From: Acidobacteriota bacterium
GTDB lineage: Bacteria; Acidobacteriota; Terriglobia; 20CM-2-55-15
NCBI GenBank assembly: GCA_022821145.1
Contig: JAJEEE010000042.1
Location: 1 to 45,843, forward strand
Direction: 5' to 3'
Length of the DNA stretch: 45,843 nt
Shown: positions 33,185 to 41,775 of the stretch, piece by piece
Position numbering within the stretch: position 1 is the stretch's first letter
How the letters are laid out: each line of letters begins with the position of its first letter
Notes under the pieces: model-generated
Told to the model about the DNA's origin: nothing
Database searches by the model: none
The model's input: the letters and a program-made list of their open reading frames with translations, nothing else
Translations under genes and position numbers: made by a program

Positions 33185-35596
33185 ATGAGAACCGCCATCG
33201 CGATCGGTTCGACGTGGATCGGCCTCGCGGCCGTGTCGTTGTCCGCGCAGACCGGACCGTCCACCGCCGCCGAGCACGCACGCGTCGTCCTGGACACCTA
33301 CTGCGTCGGTTGCCACAATTCCACTGCGCTGGCCGGCGGCGTGGACTTCGAGGCGATGCGTTTGGACGCCGTCCACGACAACGCCGCGGTCTGGGAAGCG
33401 GCGGTGCGGAAACTGCGCGGACGCCTGATGCCCCCTCCCGGCAGCCGGCAGCCCACCGAGGGAGACATCGACGCGTTCGTCGCGTGGATGGAGAGCGCGC
33501 TCGACGCGGCCGCCGCCGAGGGTCCCATCTCGGGTCACGTGCCCATCCAGCGGATGACGCGGACCGAGTACGGGATCGCCGTCAACGACCTGTTGGGAAT
33601 CGAGATCGACGCCGAGGAGCTGTTGCCGAGCGAGATCGAGGTCGACGGCTTCGACAACGTCGCCGCGGCTCTCAGCGTGTCGCCCGCGTTTCTCGACCAG
33701 TACGTCGCCGCGGCGCGCCGGGCGGCCCGGCTGGCCGTCGGCGAGCCGGCGCCCAAGCTGGCCAGCGCGCACTATGCGCAACCCGAAGGCAGCCAGGCCG
33801 TCTACATCGACGGCCTGCCGCTCGGCACGCGCGGGGGCATGAAGTTCCGCCACAATTTCCCCGCCGACGGCGAGTACCGTTTCACCGTTCCCGACCTGGA
33901 CGTGGGCCTCTACACGCGGACGGTCGAGACGCGCCACACGCTGATCATCCTGGTCGACGGGCGGGAAGTCTTCCGCGGGCAGCTGGGCGGCCTGGAAGAC
34001 CTGAGCATCGTCGACCGCGGCGGGGCGCCGGGCCGGGCCGAGATCATGGAGCGGTTCGCGAACATTCCGGTCCAGGTCCAGGCCGGGATGCGCGACGTGG
34101 TCGTGACGTTCATCGAACGGTCCCGGGCCGAGTCGGACGAATTCGTGGGAGGCGCGCGCGGCGAATCGTTCGGCCGCGGCACGCGCGCCCCGCGCCTGCT
34201 GGACGGCGTTCAGGTCGTCGGCCCGTTCGACTCGCCCGGCGTGTCGTTGACGCCGAGCCGCGAACGCATTTTCGTGTGCGAGCCGCAACCGGACGAGGAG
34301 CGCCCCTGCGCGCGGCGCATCGCGGAGAATCTGGCCCGCCGCGCGTTTCGGCGTCCCGTCACGGACGCGGAAGTCGACTCGCTCATGCCGTATTTCGACG
34401 CCGGAAGCCGGGGGCCCGGCGGCTTCGACGCGGGTGTGGAGCAGATGGTGGCCGCCGTGCTGGTCAGCCCGGAGTTCCTGTACCGGGCGATTCGAACGCC
34501 TGAACGCGCCGGCGATCCGGCCGGCGATCCGGCCGGCGATCCGGCCGTGTTCCCGCTCAGCGACCTGGAATTGGCGTCGCGCCTCTCCTTCTTCCTCTGG
34601 GGGCAAGGTCCCGACGACGCGTTGCTGGAGCGAGCGGGGGCGTTCGATCTCGGCCGGCCGGAAGTTCTCGAGGTCGAGGCGCGGCGGATGTTGGCCGATC
34701 GGCGCGCCGTGCATCTCGTGCGCAACTTTGCACTCAAGTGGCTGAACCTGGACAACCTCGACGAAGTCGATCCCGATCCCGAACTGTTCCCGGAGTTCAG
34801 CGAACCGTTGCGCCGGGACATGGCCGTCGAGATCGAATCGTTCGTGGCGAGCGTGCTTCTCGAGGATCGGAACGTGACGGACCTGCTGACGGCGGACCAC
34901 ACGTTCGTGAACGAGCGGCTCGCGCGGCACTACGGGATGAGCACGGTCCTGGGCCCGCAGTTCCGCCGGGTCGTCATGGACGATGCGGCGCGCTGGGGCC
35001 TTCTCGGGAAGGGCGCGGCGTTGATGCGGACCTCCTACGGCGATCGCACCTCGCCCGTGCTGCGCGGCGCGTGGGTGATGGAAAAGCTGATGGGGACGCC
35101 GCCGACGCCGCCACCGCCCGACGTCGAGACCGACTTGTCCAGCCCCGAGGGCGCGGAACCCACGACGTTGCGCGCGCGTCTGGAGAGCCATCGCGCGAAT
35201 CCCGGCTGCAACCAATGCCACGGCGTCATCGATCCGATCGGCCTCGCGCTGGAGAACTTCGACGCCATCGGCCGCTGGCGCGACGTCGAACGGGATAGCC
35301 GGGAACGCATCGACGCCGCGACGGTGCTGCCGAGCGGACGGGCCGTGGACGGTCCGGCCGAATTGCGGCGGGCGTTGCTGGAGGGTACGGATCTGTTCGT
35401 CCGCTCGCTGACCGAGAAGCTGATGATGTTCGCGATCGGCCGCGAGCTGGAGTACTTCGACATGCCGCAAGCGCGCGGCGTGGTCCGGGACGCCGCGGCG
35501 GAGGACTACCGGTTGTCGGCCATCGTCGCCGGGATCGTGAAGACCGACGCGTTCCGGATGCAGGCGCGGCCGGAGGCCGTCGCGCGGAACGATTGA
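33185..35596 (+). CDS. DUF1592/DUF1588-type cytochrome-like exported protein
   Basis: An 803-residue protein with a signal peptide (IAIGSTWIGLAAVSLSAQ) and two haem-c motifs: C40-V-G-C43-H44 near the start and C675-N-Q-C678-H679 near the end (GCNQCHGVIDPIG). Between them lies the domain train seen in planctomycete and acidobacterial proteins of this kind: DUF1587-like (PIQRMTRTEYGIAVNDLLG), a carbohydrate-binding-like region, DUF1595 (CARRIAENLARRAFRRPVTDAEV), DUF1592 (LSDLELASRLSFFLWGQGPDDALLE) and DUF1588 (WVMEKLMGTPPTPPPPDVE). A redox role is inferred. A DUF1552 gene follows, as usual for the family. Three perfect 12-bp repeats add GDPA triplets at residues 443-454. Confidence 0.9.
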   Translation: MRTAIAIGSTWIGLAAVSLSAQTGPSTAAEHARVVLDTYCVGCHNSTALAGGVDFEAMRLDAVHDNAAVWEAAVRKLRGRLMPPPGSRQPTEGDIDAFVAWMESALDAAAAEGPISGHVPIQRMTRTEYGIAVNDLLGIEIDAEELLPSEIEVDGFDNVAAALSVSPAFLDQYVAAARRAARLAVGEPAPKLASAHYAQPEGSQAVYIDGLPLGTRGGMKFRHNFPADGEYRFTVPDLDVGLYTRTVETRHTLIILVDGREVFRGQLGGLEDLSIVDRGGAPGRAEIMERFANIPVQVQAGMRDVVVTFIERSRAESDEFVGGARGESFGRGTRAPRLLDGVQVVGPFDSPGVSLTPSRERIFVCEPQPDEERPCARRIAENLARRAFRRPVTDAEVDSLMPYFDAGSRGPGGFDAGVEQMVAAVLVSPEFLYRAIRTPERAGDPAGDPAGDPAVFPLSDLELASRLSFFLWGQGPDDALLERAGAFDLGRPEVLEVEARRMLADRRAVHLVRNFALKWLNLDNLDEVDPDPELFPEFSEPLRRDMAVEIESFVASVLLEDRNVTDLLTADHTFVNERLARHYGMSTVLGPQFRRVVMDDAARWGLLGKGAALMRTSYGDRTSPVLRGAWVMEKLMGTPPTPPPPDVETDLSSPEGAEPTTLRARLESHRANPGCNQCHGVIDPIGLALENFDAIGRWRDVERDSRERIDAATVLPSGRAVDGPAELRRALLEGTDLFVRSLTEKLMMFAIGRELEYFDMPQARGVVRDAAAEDYRLSAIVAGIVKTDAFRMQARPEAVARND
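34511..34546 (+). repeat. Three tandem 12-bp repeats inside the DUF1592 gene
   Basis: GGCGATCCGGCC occurs three times in perfect tandem and encodes GDPAGDPAGDPA in an inter-domain linker. It is an in-frame expansion and could vary in copy number between strains by slippage. Confidence 0.9.
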
Positions 35597-35611
35597 CACG
35601 GAGAATCACTC

Positions 35612-36952
35612 ATGTTTCTGACCAGAAAGCACCTGTCACGCCGCACGCTGCTCCGGGGCGCCGGCGCCGCGGTGGCGCTGCCGCTCCTGGACGCGATGAT
35701 CCCGGCCGCCACGGCGTGGTCCCAGACGGCCGCCGCGCCGCGGATGCGGATGGGTTTCTTCTACATTCCACACGGCGCGATCATGGGGAATACGTCGCAC
35801 GGCGAGGCGATGGACCGGTGGACGCCGAGCGGCTCGGGACAGGATTTCACGCTCAGCCCCATCATGGCGTCGCTGGAGCCGTACAAGCACTACGTCACCT
35901 CGTTCGGCCACCTGGAGAATCGGGCGATGGTGGGCGGCGTTCACAGCCTGGCGCCCGCGACCTGGCTGAGCGGCACGCGGCCCGACGACAACGCGGCGGG
36001 TGCGGCCATGTCCGCCACCCTCGACCAGGTGGTAGCCGGGCACATCGGCCAGGACACGACGCTGCCCTCGCTGGAGTTGGCGTCCGAAACGACGAGCCAG
36101 GTAGCCGCCTGCGGCGGTTCCGGGTGCTATTACAGCTCCACGCTCTCGTTCCGCGACGCCCATTCTCCCTTGCCCATGGAGTACAACCCGCGGAAGGTCT
36201 TCATCCAGCTCTTCGGCGAGGGGGACACGCCCGAGGAACGCGAGGCGATCTCGAACCAGACCGTCAGCCTTCTGGACCGCATCACCGACCGCACGCGCGC
36301 GTTGCAACGCGAGCTCGACCCGGGCGACCGCGTCGTCCTGGACAACTACCTGGACACGGTGCGGGAAATCGAGCGGCGGGTCGAGATGGCGTCGGCGCGC
36401 GACCTGTCGGGCATCGATCTGCCCGAGGCGCCGATCGGAGAGCTGGACGCGTTCGACGAGCAGGTGCCCCTGCTGTTCGACCTGATCGCGCTGGCCTACC
36501 AGGCCGACCTGACGCGCGTGGTTTCGTACATGATGGTGTCGGAGGGCACGAACCGCACCTACAACCACATCGGCGTCTCGGATTCCTTTCATCCCGTGTC
36601 GCACCATGCGAACGATCTCGGCCGGCTGGAGAAGCTGGTCGCGATCCAGACGTGGCACATGGAACGATTCGCCGATTTCCTGGGCAAGATGGCGGCGATT
36701 CCCGACGGCGACGGAACGCTGCTGGACCACGCGGTCTTCATGTACGGGTCGAACATGTCCAACAGCGACCGTCACAACGGATACCCGTTGCCGAACATCC
36801 TGGTCGGCGGCGGGGCCGGCTTGAGGGGCGGACGGCTCATCGACCTGCCCGAGCGGACGCCGATCGCGAACCTGCACCTGAGCATCCTCGGGAAGCTGGG
36901 CGTGGAGCGGGAGAGTTTCGGAGACAGCACGGGCACGATCGCCGAGCTTTGA
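35612..36952 (+). CDS. DUF1552 exported (Tat) protein
   Basis: A 446-residue protein with a twin-arginine signal peptide (LSRRTLLRGAGAAVALPLLDAM). The body has the DUF1552 blocks: RMGFFYIPHGAIMG, SPIMASLEPYKHYVTSFGHL, then YSSTLSFRDAHSPLPMEYNP and GSNMSNSDRHNGYPLPNILVG. Its fold resembles sulfatase/alkaline-phosphatase-like proteins, but its activity is unknown. Tat export implies folding, perhaps with metal, before secretion. It begins 16 bp after the DUF1592 cytochrome gene and overlaps the next gene by one base (TGATG). Confidence 0.9.
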   Translation: MFLTRKHLSRRTLLRGAGAAVALPLLDAMIPAATAWSQTAAAPRMRMGFFYIPHGAIMGNTSHGEAMDRWTPSGSGQDFTLSPIMASLEPYKHYVTSFGHLENRAMVGGVHSLAPATWLSGTRPDDNAAGAAMSATLDQVVAGHIGQDTTLPSLELASETTSQVAACGGSGCYYSSTLSFRDAHSPLPMEYNPRKVFIQLFGEGDTPEEREAISNQTVSLLDRITDRTRALQRELDPGDRVVLDNYLDTVREIERRVEMASARDLSGIDLPEAPIGELDAFDEQVPLLFDLIALAYQADLTRVVSYMMVSEGTNRTYNHIGVSDSFHPVSHHANDLGRLEKLVAIQTWHMERFADFLGKMAAIPDGDGTLLDHAVFMYGSNMSNSDRHNGYPLPNILVGGGAGLRGGRLIDLPERTPIANLHLSILGKLGVERESFGDSTGTIAEL

Positions 36953-37860
36953 TGATCGATCGACGACAGCTTCTGTTGGCCGCCCTGGGCGGCGCGGCCG
37001 CGGGTCTGATTCGCCCCCGCCGGAGCGCGGCCCGGCAGGCGGACATCCTCGGTCTGACCGACCGGCTCTCGCTCGCATCGGCCGGGACGAACGTCCTCGC
37101 GCTGTCCACGCCGGACGGCTGGATCCTGGTGGACAGCGGCGAGCCGAATCACGGCGAGTTCCTGATGGACTCGCTGGAACGGCTGCCGGGCGACGTGCGC
37201 ACGGTCTTCAACACGCACTGGCACCTGGAGAACACCGGTGCGAACCGGGCCCTCGCCGAAACCGGCGCGAGGATCGTGGCGCACGAGAACACGCGGCTCT
37301 GGATGGCGACGCCCCACTGGGCGCCGGCCGAGGACCGTTACCGGGAGCCGCGGCACGCGTCGGCGCATCCGACGGAGACGTTCTACATCGACGGCTCGAT
37401 CGACGCCGGCGTCGAACGCATCGACTACGGTTACCTCATCGAAGCCCACACGAGCGCAGACATCTATGTCTTCTTCCGGGACTCGAACGTCCTGGCCGTC
37501 GGCGACGTCGCGTCTCCGGCGCGCGACCCGGAGCTCGACTACTTCACCGGCGCCTGGCTCGGGGGACGCGTCGACGCGATGAGCCGGCTGCTGGAGCTTG
37601 GCGATCCGGAGACGCGCTTCGTCCCGGGGTACGGTCCGGTGATGAGCCGCGCCGAGCTCGAGGCCGAGCGCGACATGATGGCGACGATTTACGATCGCGC
37701 CGTCGACCGGGTGCGCCAGGGAGACAGCGTCGACGACATGCTCGAGGCGGGCGTGATGGAGGGGCTGGTTCGGACTTGGAACGACCCTCGCAAGTTTCTG
37801 TACGACGTCCACAAGGGCTTGTGGGCGCATCACAACAAGTTGGCGCCGAATGTCGTATAG
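36952..37860 (+). CDS. Exported metallo-beta-lactamase-fold protein with an altered second metal site
   Basis: A 302-residue MBL-fold protein with an N-terminal signal (DRRQLLLAALGGAAAG, twin-arginine-like). Site-1 ligands are present: H89 and H91 (NTHWHLEN) and H166 (EAHTSADIY). Site-2 ligands differ from the HxHxDH/PGH pattern: E93 and N94 replace Asp-His, and Y227 (VPGYGPV) replaces the final His; the bridging D185 (VGDV) is kept. It may bind one zinc, or have lost hydrolase activity. The ATG at 36952 overlaps the DUF1552 stop by one base. The ankyrin gene begins 11 bases before its stop. The QRR/quinoprotein-relay-like MBL group is the closest resemblance. Confidence 0.85.
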   Translation: MIDRRQLLLAALGGAAAGLIRPRRSAARQADILGLTDRLSLASAGTNVLALSTPDGWILVDSGEPNHGEFLMDSLERLPGDVRTVFNTHWHLENTGANRALAETGARIVAHENTRLWMATPHWAPAEDRYREPRHASAHPTETFYIDGSIDAGVERIDYGYLIEAHTSADIYVFFRDSNVLAVGDVASPARDPELDYFTGAWLGGRVDAMSRLLELGDPETRFVPGYGPVMSRAELEAERDMMATIYDRAVDRVRQGDSVDDMLEAGVMEGLVRTWNDPRKFLYDVHKGLWAHHNKLAPNVV

Positions 37861-39385
37861 GGTTTTCTTCACGGTCGCGTGGATCGCGGCGTCGGCGGGC
37901 GCCGCCACCGGTTACGCGCAGGCCGACGCCGTTCTGGCCGGATTGATCCAGTCCGGGGACCGCGGCGCCGCGCTGGATGCGGTCGCCGCCGGCGCCGACG
38001 TGAACCGGGCGCAGCCCGACGGGACGACCCCGCTGCACTGGGCCGCCTACCGCGTGGATCGGGAGCTGGTGGCGGCGCTGCTCGACGGCGGCGCCCGCGC
38101 CGACGTCGTCAACGACTATGGCGCCAGCCCCTTGGCCGAGGCCGTCAAGGTGGCCCAACGTGACATCGTCGAGATGTTGCTTCGGGCCGGCGCCGATGCG
38201 AATGCCGCCAACCAGGACCAGCAGACGCCGCTGATGCTGGCGGCGCGCACGGGCAGCGTCGAGGTCGTCGAGCTCCTGGTCCGCCACGGGGCCGATGTCA
38301 ACAGGCGCGAGCGGTTCCGCGACCAGTCGGCCGTGATGTGGGCCGCGGCCCAGGGTCATTCCGGCGTCGTCGACTTCCTGATCGGACACGGGGCGGACCT
38401 GGACGTGCGCGCCCGGGCCAACGACTGGCCGAACCAGATGACGAACGAGCCGCGCGTGCAATACCGCCCGACCGGCGGCCTGACCCCCCTGCTCTACGCG
38501 GCGCGCGCCGGGTGCCTCGGCTGCGTCCGGGCGATGATCGACGCGGGGGCGGACATGGACCGCCCCAACCCGGACGGGATGACGCCCATGATCATGGCCC
38601 TGGACAACGGCCATCACGATGTCGCGCGGTTGCTGCTCGAGCGGGGCGCGAACCCCCATACGTGGGACTGGTGGGGGCGGACCCCGTTGTACGTGGCCGT
38701 CACCACGCGCGGCGGGCCCGACAGCCACCCCGGCCCGCGTCCGCCGGAGTCTCTGGAACTCATTCATGCGCTGTTGGATGCGGGCGTCAACCCGAACACG
38801 CAACTCGCGTTCAAGGAGCCCAGCCGCGGCGGCAACAGCAACCGGTTCAAGGACGACCTGCTGACCACGGGCGCCACGCCGTTGCTGCGGGCCGCGCAGT
38901 CCTTCGACAACGACGTGGTCCTCGCCTTGCTGGAACACGGGGCCCTCGTGGACCTGCCCACGGCATCCGGCGTCACGCCCTTCATGGCGGCCGCCGGCAT
39001 CGGCACTCGGACCGGACTCAGCGTCCTGGGCCCCGGACCGCCCGACAACGTCGTCGAGCTTTCGCTCGAGACCCTGGGCATCCTGCTCGAGGCGGGCGCC
39101 GACATCAACGCCCGGATCGCGGACACGACGAGCCTCACGGCGCGCATCGCGCGCGGCAACACACTGAGGGGCCGGCAGGGGCAGACCACGATTTTCTTCG
39201 CCGCGCAGGTGGGACGGTTGCCGGTCGTCGAGTACCTGCTCCAGAACGGCGCCCGCGTGGACGTGGTCGACGAGATGGGGCGGACGCCCGTCGACGCGGC
39301 CCGCGGCGACGGCGGCGGGCGGGACGAAACGGGCTCCGAGGCGATCGTCGCTCTGCTGGAGAGCGTGCTTCGGGACGACGGCTGA
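37850..39385 (+). CDS. Exported ankyrin-repeat protein
   Basis: A 511-residue protein with a signal peptide (VFFTVAWIAASAGAATGYAQ) and about ten ankyrin repeats. Examples are DGTTPLHWAAYRVDRELVAALLDGGA, DQQTPLMLAARTGSVEVVELLVRHGADVN and GQTTIFFAAQVGRLPVVEYLLQNGA. Irregular insertions near residues 185-215 and 285-345 carry Pro/Gly-rich loops. A periplasmic or surface ankyrin scaffold would bind partners, perhaps the three exported proteins of the same operon. The ATG overlaps the MBL gene by 11 bases, so it is probably cotranslated. No enzymatic domain is seen. Confidence 0.88.
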   Translation: MSYRVFFTVAWIAASAGAATGYAQADAVLAGLIQSGDRGAALDAVAAGADVNRAQPDGTTPLHWAAYRVDRELVAALLDGGARADVVNDYGASPLAEAVKVAQRDIVEMLLRAGADANAANQDQQTPLMLAARTGSVEVVELLVRHGADVNRRERFRDQSAVMWAAAQGHSGVVDFLIGHGADLDVRARANDWPNQMTNEPRVQYRPTGGLTPLLYAARAGCLGCVRAMIDAGADMDRPNPDGMTPMIMALDNGHHDVARLLLERGANPHTWDWWGRTPLYVAVTTRGGPDSHPGPRPPESLELIHALLDAGVNPNTQLAFKEPSRGGNSNRFKDDLLTTGATPLLRAAQSFDNDVVLALLEHGALVDLPTASGVTPFMAAAGIGTRTGLSVLGPGPPDNVVELSLETLGILLEAGADINARIADTTSLTARIARGNTLRGRQGQTTIFFAAQVGRLPVVEYLLQNGARVDVVDEMGRTPVDAARGDGGGRDETGSEAIVALLESVLRDDG

Positions 39386-39399
39386 GCCGGCGGCGGGCG

Positions 39400-40587
39400 T
39401 CAGTCGGCGGGCTCGATGCGCAGGACCGTTCCCGAGTTCGGCGTCCGATCCGCGTCCTGGCGCGTCACCAGGTAGATCGACCCGTCGGGCCCCTGCTGGA
39501 TGTCGCGCACCTGCTGCCGCAACGGCGTCAGCATCGTTTCGCGTTCGCTCGGGCCGATCCGGATACCCGGGCCTCCGAGCCGCACGCTCTGGATCATCAT
39601 GCCGCTCATCCCGGTGACGAAGAGGCGCCCCGTCCATTCCGGAAAACGGTCGCCCGTGTAGAAGAGCATCCCCGAGATCCCGATCGACGGCACCCAGAAG
39701 TAGCGCGGCGGCTCCATGTCCTCGCGCCACGGCTGCTCGCTGATGGTCTCGCCGCCGTAAGTGCGGCCGAACGACACCTCGGGCCACCCGTAGTTGGCGC
39801 CCGCGCGGATGACGTTGACCTCGTCCCCGCCCATCGGGCCGTGCTCGCTCGCCCAGATCTCTCCGGTGTCGGGATGGCGCGCCATCCCCTGCGGGTTGCG
39901 GTGCCCGTAGGAATAGATCTCGGGTTTCGCACCGGGCCGGTCGAGGAAGGGGTTGTCGTCGGGAACGCGCCCGTCGTCGTGGAGCCGCACGATCGTTCCG
40001 TTGTGGTTGGACAGGTCCTGGGCCAGCGGCTCGGTGTTCGGACCGCGGTCGCCCACCGACACGTAGAGCATGCCCGCGTCGTCGAACGCCGCGCGGGAGC
40101 CGAAGTTGAGGCCGGCCTCCTGCCAGGCGTCGGCGACGAACACGTCCTCGGCGTCGACGAGCCGGGCGCCGTCGAAGCGCGCGCGCATGACGGCGGTGGT
40201 CCCGCCCCGCTCGCCCGTCTTCGAATAGGTCAGGTAGACCCAGCCGTTGGCTTCGTAGTCCGGATGCAGCGCGACGTGCATCAGTCCGCCGTGGTTCCGG
40301 TCCTGGACCTCGGGCGCCCCCGCGATCGGCGTCGCTTGGAGGATCCCGCCGCGGATCGACCTCAGGCGTCCGGGCCGTTCGGTGACCAGGATGCCGCCGT
40401 CGGGCAGGATCGCCATGCTCCACGGGCTGTCCAGGCCCTCCGCGACGGTCACGATTCGAATCCTGTGGCTGCCGGTGTCCAGTTCCAGACCCTGTCCCAG
40501 GATTGCCGAAGGACCGACCAGGGCCGGCCCGACGCACAGGGAAGCCGCCAGGGCCGGCCGCAAGAGGCGCGATGCGATGTGTTGCAT
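39400..40587 (-). CDS. Soluble PQQ aldose sugar dehydrogenase (glucose/sorbosone dehydrogenase family)
   Basis: A 395-residue exported quinoprotein (signal RPALAASLCVGPALVGPSA) of the six-bladed YliI/GSDH type, oxidising aldoses. Motifs are GLDSPWSMAILPDGGILVTE, RNHGGLMHVALHPDY with the candidate base His99, SYGHRNPQGMARHP, WASEHGPMGGDEVNVI, GANYGWPEVSFG, and the final RDIQQGPDGSIYLVT. It differs in fold from the eight-bladed PQQ enzymes at 17691 and 19501. The ATG at 40587 is preferred over a TTG at 40638. A 23-bp-repeat relative lies directly upstream (40632-40658), between it and the AEC transporter gene. Confidence 0.88.
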   Translation of the reverse strand: MQHIASRLLRPALAASLCVGPALVGPSAILGQGLELDTGSHRIRIVTVAEGLDSPWSMAILPDGGILVTERPGRLRSIRGGILQATPIAGAPEVQDRNHGGLMHVALHPDYEANGWVYLTYSKTGERGGTTAVMRARFDGARLVDAEDVFVADAWQEAGLNFGSRAAFDDAGMLYVSVGDRGPNTEPLAQDLSNHNGTIVRLHDDGRVPDDNPFLDRPGAKPEIYSYGHRNPQGMARHPDTGEIWASEHGPMGGDEVNVIRAGANYGWPEVSFGRTYGGETISEQPWREDMEPPRYFWVPSIGISGMLFYTGDRFPEWTGRLFVTGMSGMMIQSVRLGGPGIRIGPSERETMLTPLRQQVRDIQQGPDGSIYLVTRQDADRTPNSGTVLRIEPAD

Positions 40588-40631
40588 GACGGAAGCGATA
40601 CCAGAGCCCGCCGGGGCCGTCAACAGAATAG

Positions 40632-40658
40632 GGCGCAAAGCGATCGGTGTTACACGGC
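40632..40658. repeat. Diverged single copy of the 9456 repeat family
   Basis: CGCAAAGCG, an inserted A, then TCGGTGTTACACG matches the 23-bp repeat tail and stem core (CGCAAAGCGTCGGCGTTACACG) with few changes. Here the stem is weaker (GTGTTACAC). It sits in the 94-bp gap between the minus-strand AEC and sugar dehydrogenase genes. Confidence 0.55.
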
Positions 40659-40681
40659 CCGTCGAGTTCTGCAGTATCGAT

Positions 40682-41611
40682 TCAGGGCAGCAGGAGCAGC
40701 AGCAGCGACAGCGACACCACCGACACGCCGGTCGATGCGACCACCGACGCCGCCATCGTCGGCGCCAGGACCTCCGAGTCCGAAGCGAAGAGATAGGCGT
40801 TGATTCCCATCGGCATCGCCGCCATCGCCACGGTGACGGCGGACCATACGGGGTCGAGCGCGAAGACGTGGAACGCCAGGGCGTAGACGACGAGCGGGTG
40901 GAGCAGGTTCTTCAGGCCGATCAGCACCGCGGCCTGATCGAGCTCACCGGCAATGCGGTATCCGGCCAGCGATGCGCCCAGGGTGAACAGCGTCGCCGGG
41001 ATGGCGGCCGCCCCCAGCATGGACGCCACCGTGTCCACGGGGCCCATCAGGCGAATCCCCGTCAGGTTCAGCGCGAAGCCGATGGCCAGCGCGACGAATA
41101 TCGGGTTCCTCACCTGCGACCGCAGGACCGCCGTGGGCAGGCTGGCGGGCTCCGATTCCGCCGCGCCGCGCGCGGCGCGGAGCAGCGACGTCCCCACCAT
41201 GTAGAGGACAGGCCCGTGAATCGACAGGATGATGTAGAGGGGCAACAGCGCCGCGTCGCCGAACGCGGCCTGGACGAACGGGATGCCCACCATCAGGTTG
41301 TTGGAGAACGCCGATCCGAAGCCGAAGACGACACGGCGATCCGGGGCGTGGCGGAACAGCAGCCGCCCCGCCAGGATCCCGGCGCCGAACACCAGGAACG
41401 TCCCGCCGAAGTAGACGGTCAGCAATTCCCATTCGAAGCTCAGTTCGAGTTCCGAGACGGCGCGGATCAACATGGCCGGTATCGCGATTCGGAAGGCGAA
41501 TCGGGACAGCCCGCGGATGCCGTGCTCGTCGATCACGCCGGCCCGGCCCGCCACGTAGCCGATCAGGGCGACGCCGAATATCGGGGAGATCAGTTGGAGC
41601 GTCTGCAACAT
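40682..41611 (-). CDS. AEC-family (auxin efflux carrier) transporter
   Basis: A 309-residue inner-membrane protein with about ten membrane helices in two halves. Typical elements are FRIAIPAMLIRAVSEL, FGFGSAFSNNLMVGIPFVQAAFG (SNN...GxP), VRNPIFVALAIGFALNLTGI and MPMGINAYLFASDSEV. AEC carriers export or import small organic anions such as malate; the substrate is unknown. The ATG at 41611 (MLQTLQLISPIFGVALIG) is chosen because the first helix begins at once. The sugar dehydrogenase gene follows 94 bp downstream. Confidence 0.88.
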   Translation of the reverse strand: MLQTLQLISPIFGVALIGYVAGRAGVIDEHGIRGLSRFAFRIAIPAMLIRAVSELELSFEWELLTVYFGGTFLVFGAGILAGRLLFRHAPDRRVVFGFGSAFSNNLMVGIPFVQAAFGDAALLPLYIILSIHGPVLYMVGTSLLRAARGAAESEPASLPTAVLRSQVRNPIFVALAIGFALNLTGIRLMGPVDTVASMLGAAAIPATLFTLGASLAGYRIAGELDQAAVLIGLKNLLHPLVVYALAFHVFALDPVWSAVTVAMAAMPMGINAYLFASDSEVLAPTMAASVVASTGVSVVSLSLLLLLLP

Positions 41612-41726
41612 GGAAACGGTACGCGTCGCGTTCCGGGACGCCGGTGCCGCTATTGTCGCCGACACCGCCGCCGCCGGGCGGTGAAAACCGGTCGAGACCG
41701 CTGCGCCTCCTCCGTGCCGGCGGCTT

Positions 41727-41735
41727 TGGTAGAAT
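41727..41735 (+). promoter_or_regulatory. Extended -10 promoter of the M28 peptidase gene
   Basis: TGGTAGAAT (TGn plus a 5/6 -10 hexamer) followed by GGC lies 40 bp upstream of the ATG at 41776. The same nine-base form occurs upstream of the split ATP-grasp operon (32124-32132). Confidence 0.45.
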
Positions 41736-41775
41736 GGCGCCCGAACGGCCAGCCGTCCGTTTCGAGGGAGTTCGA

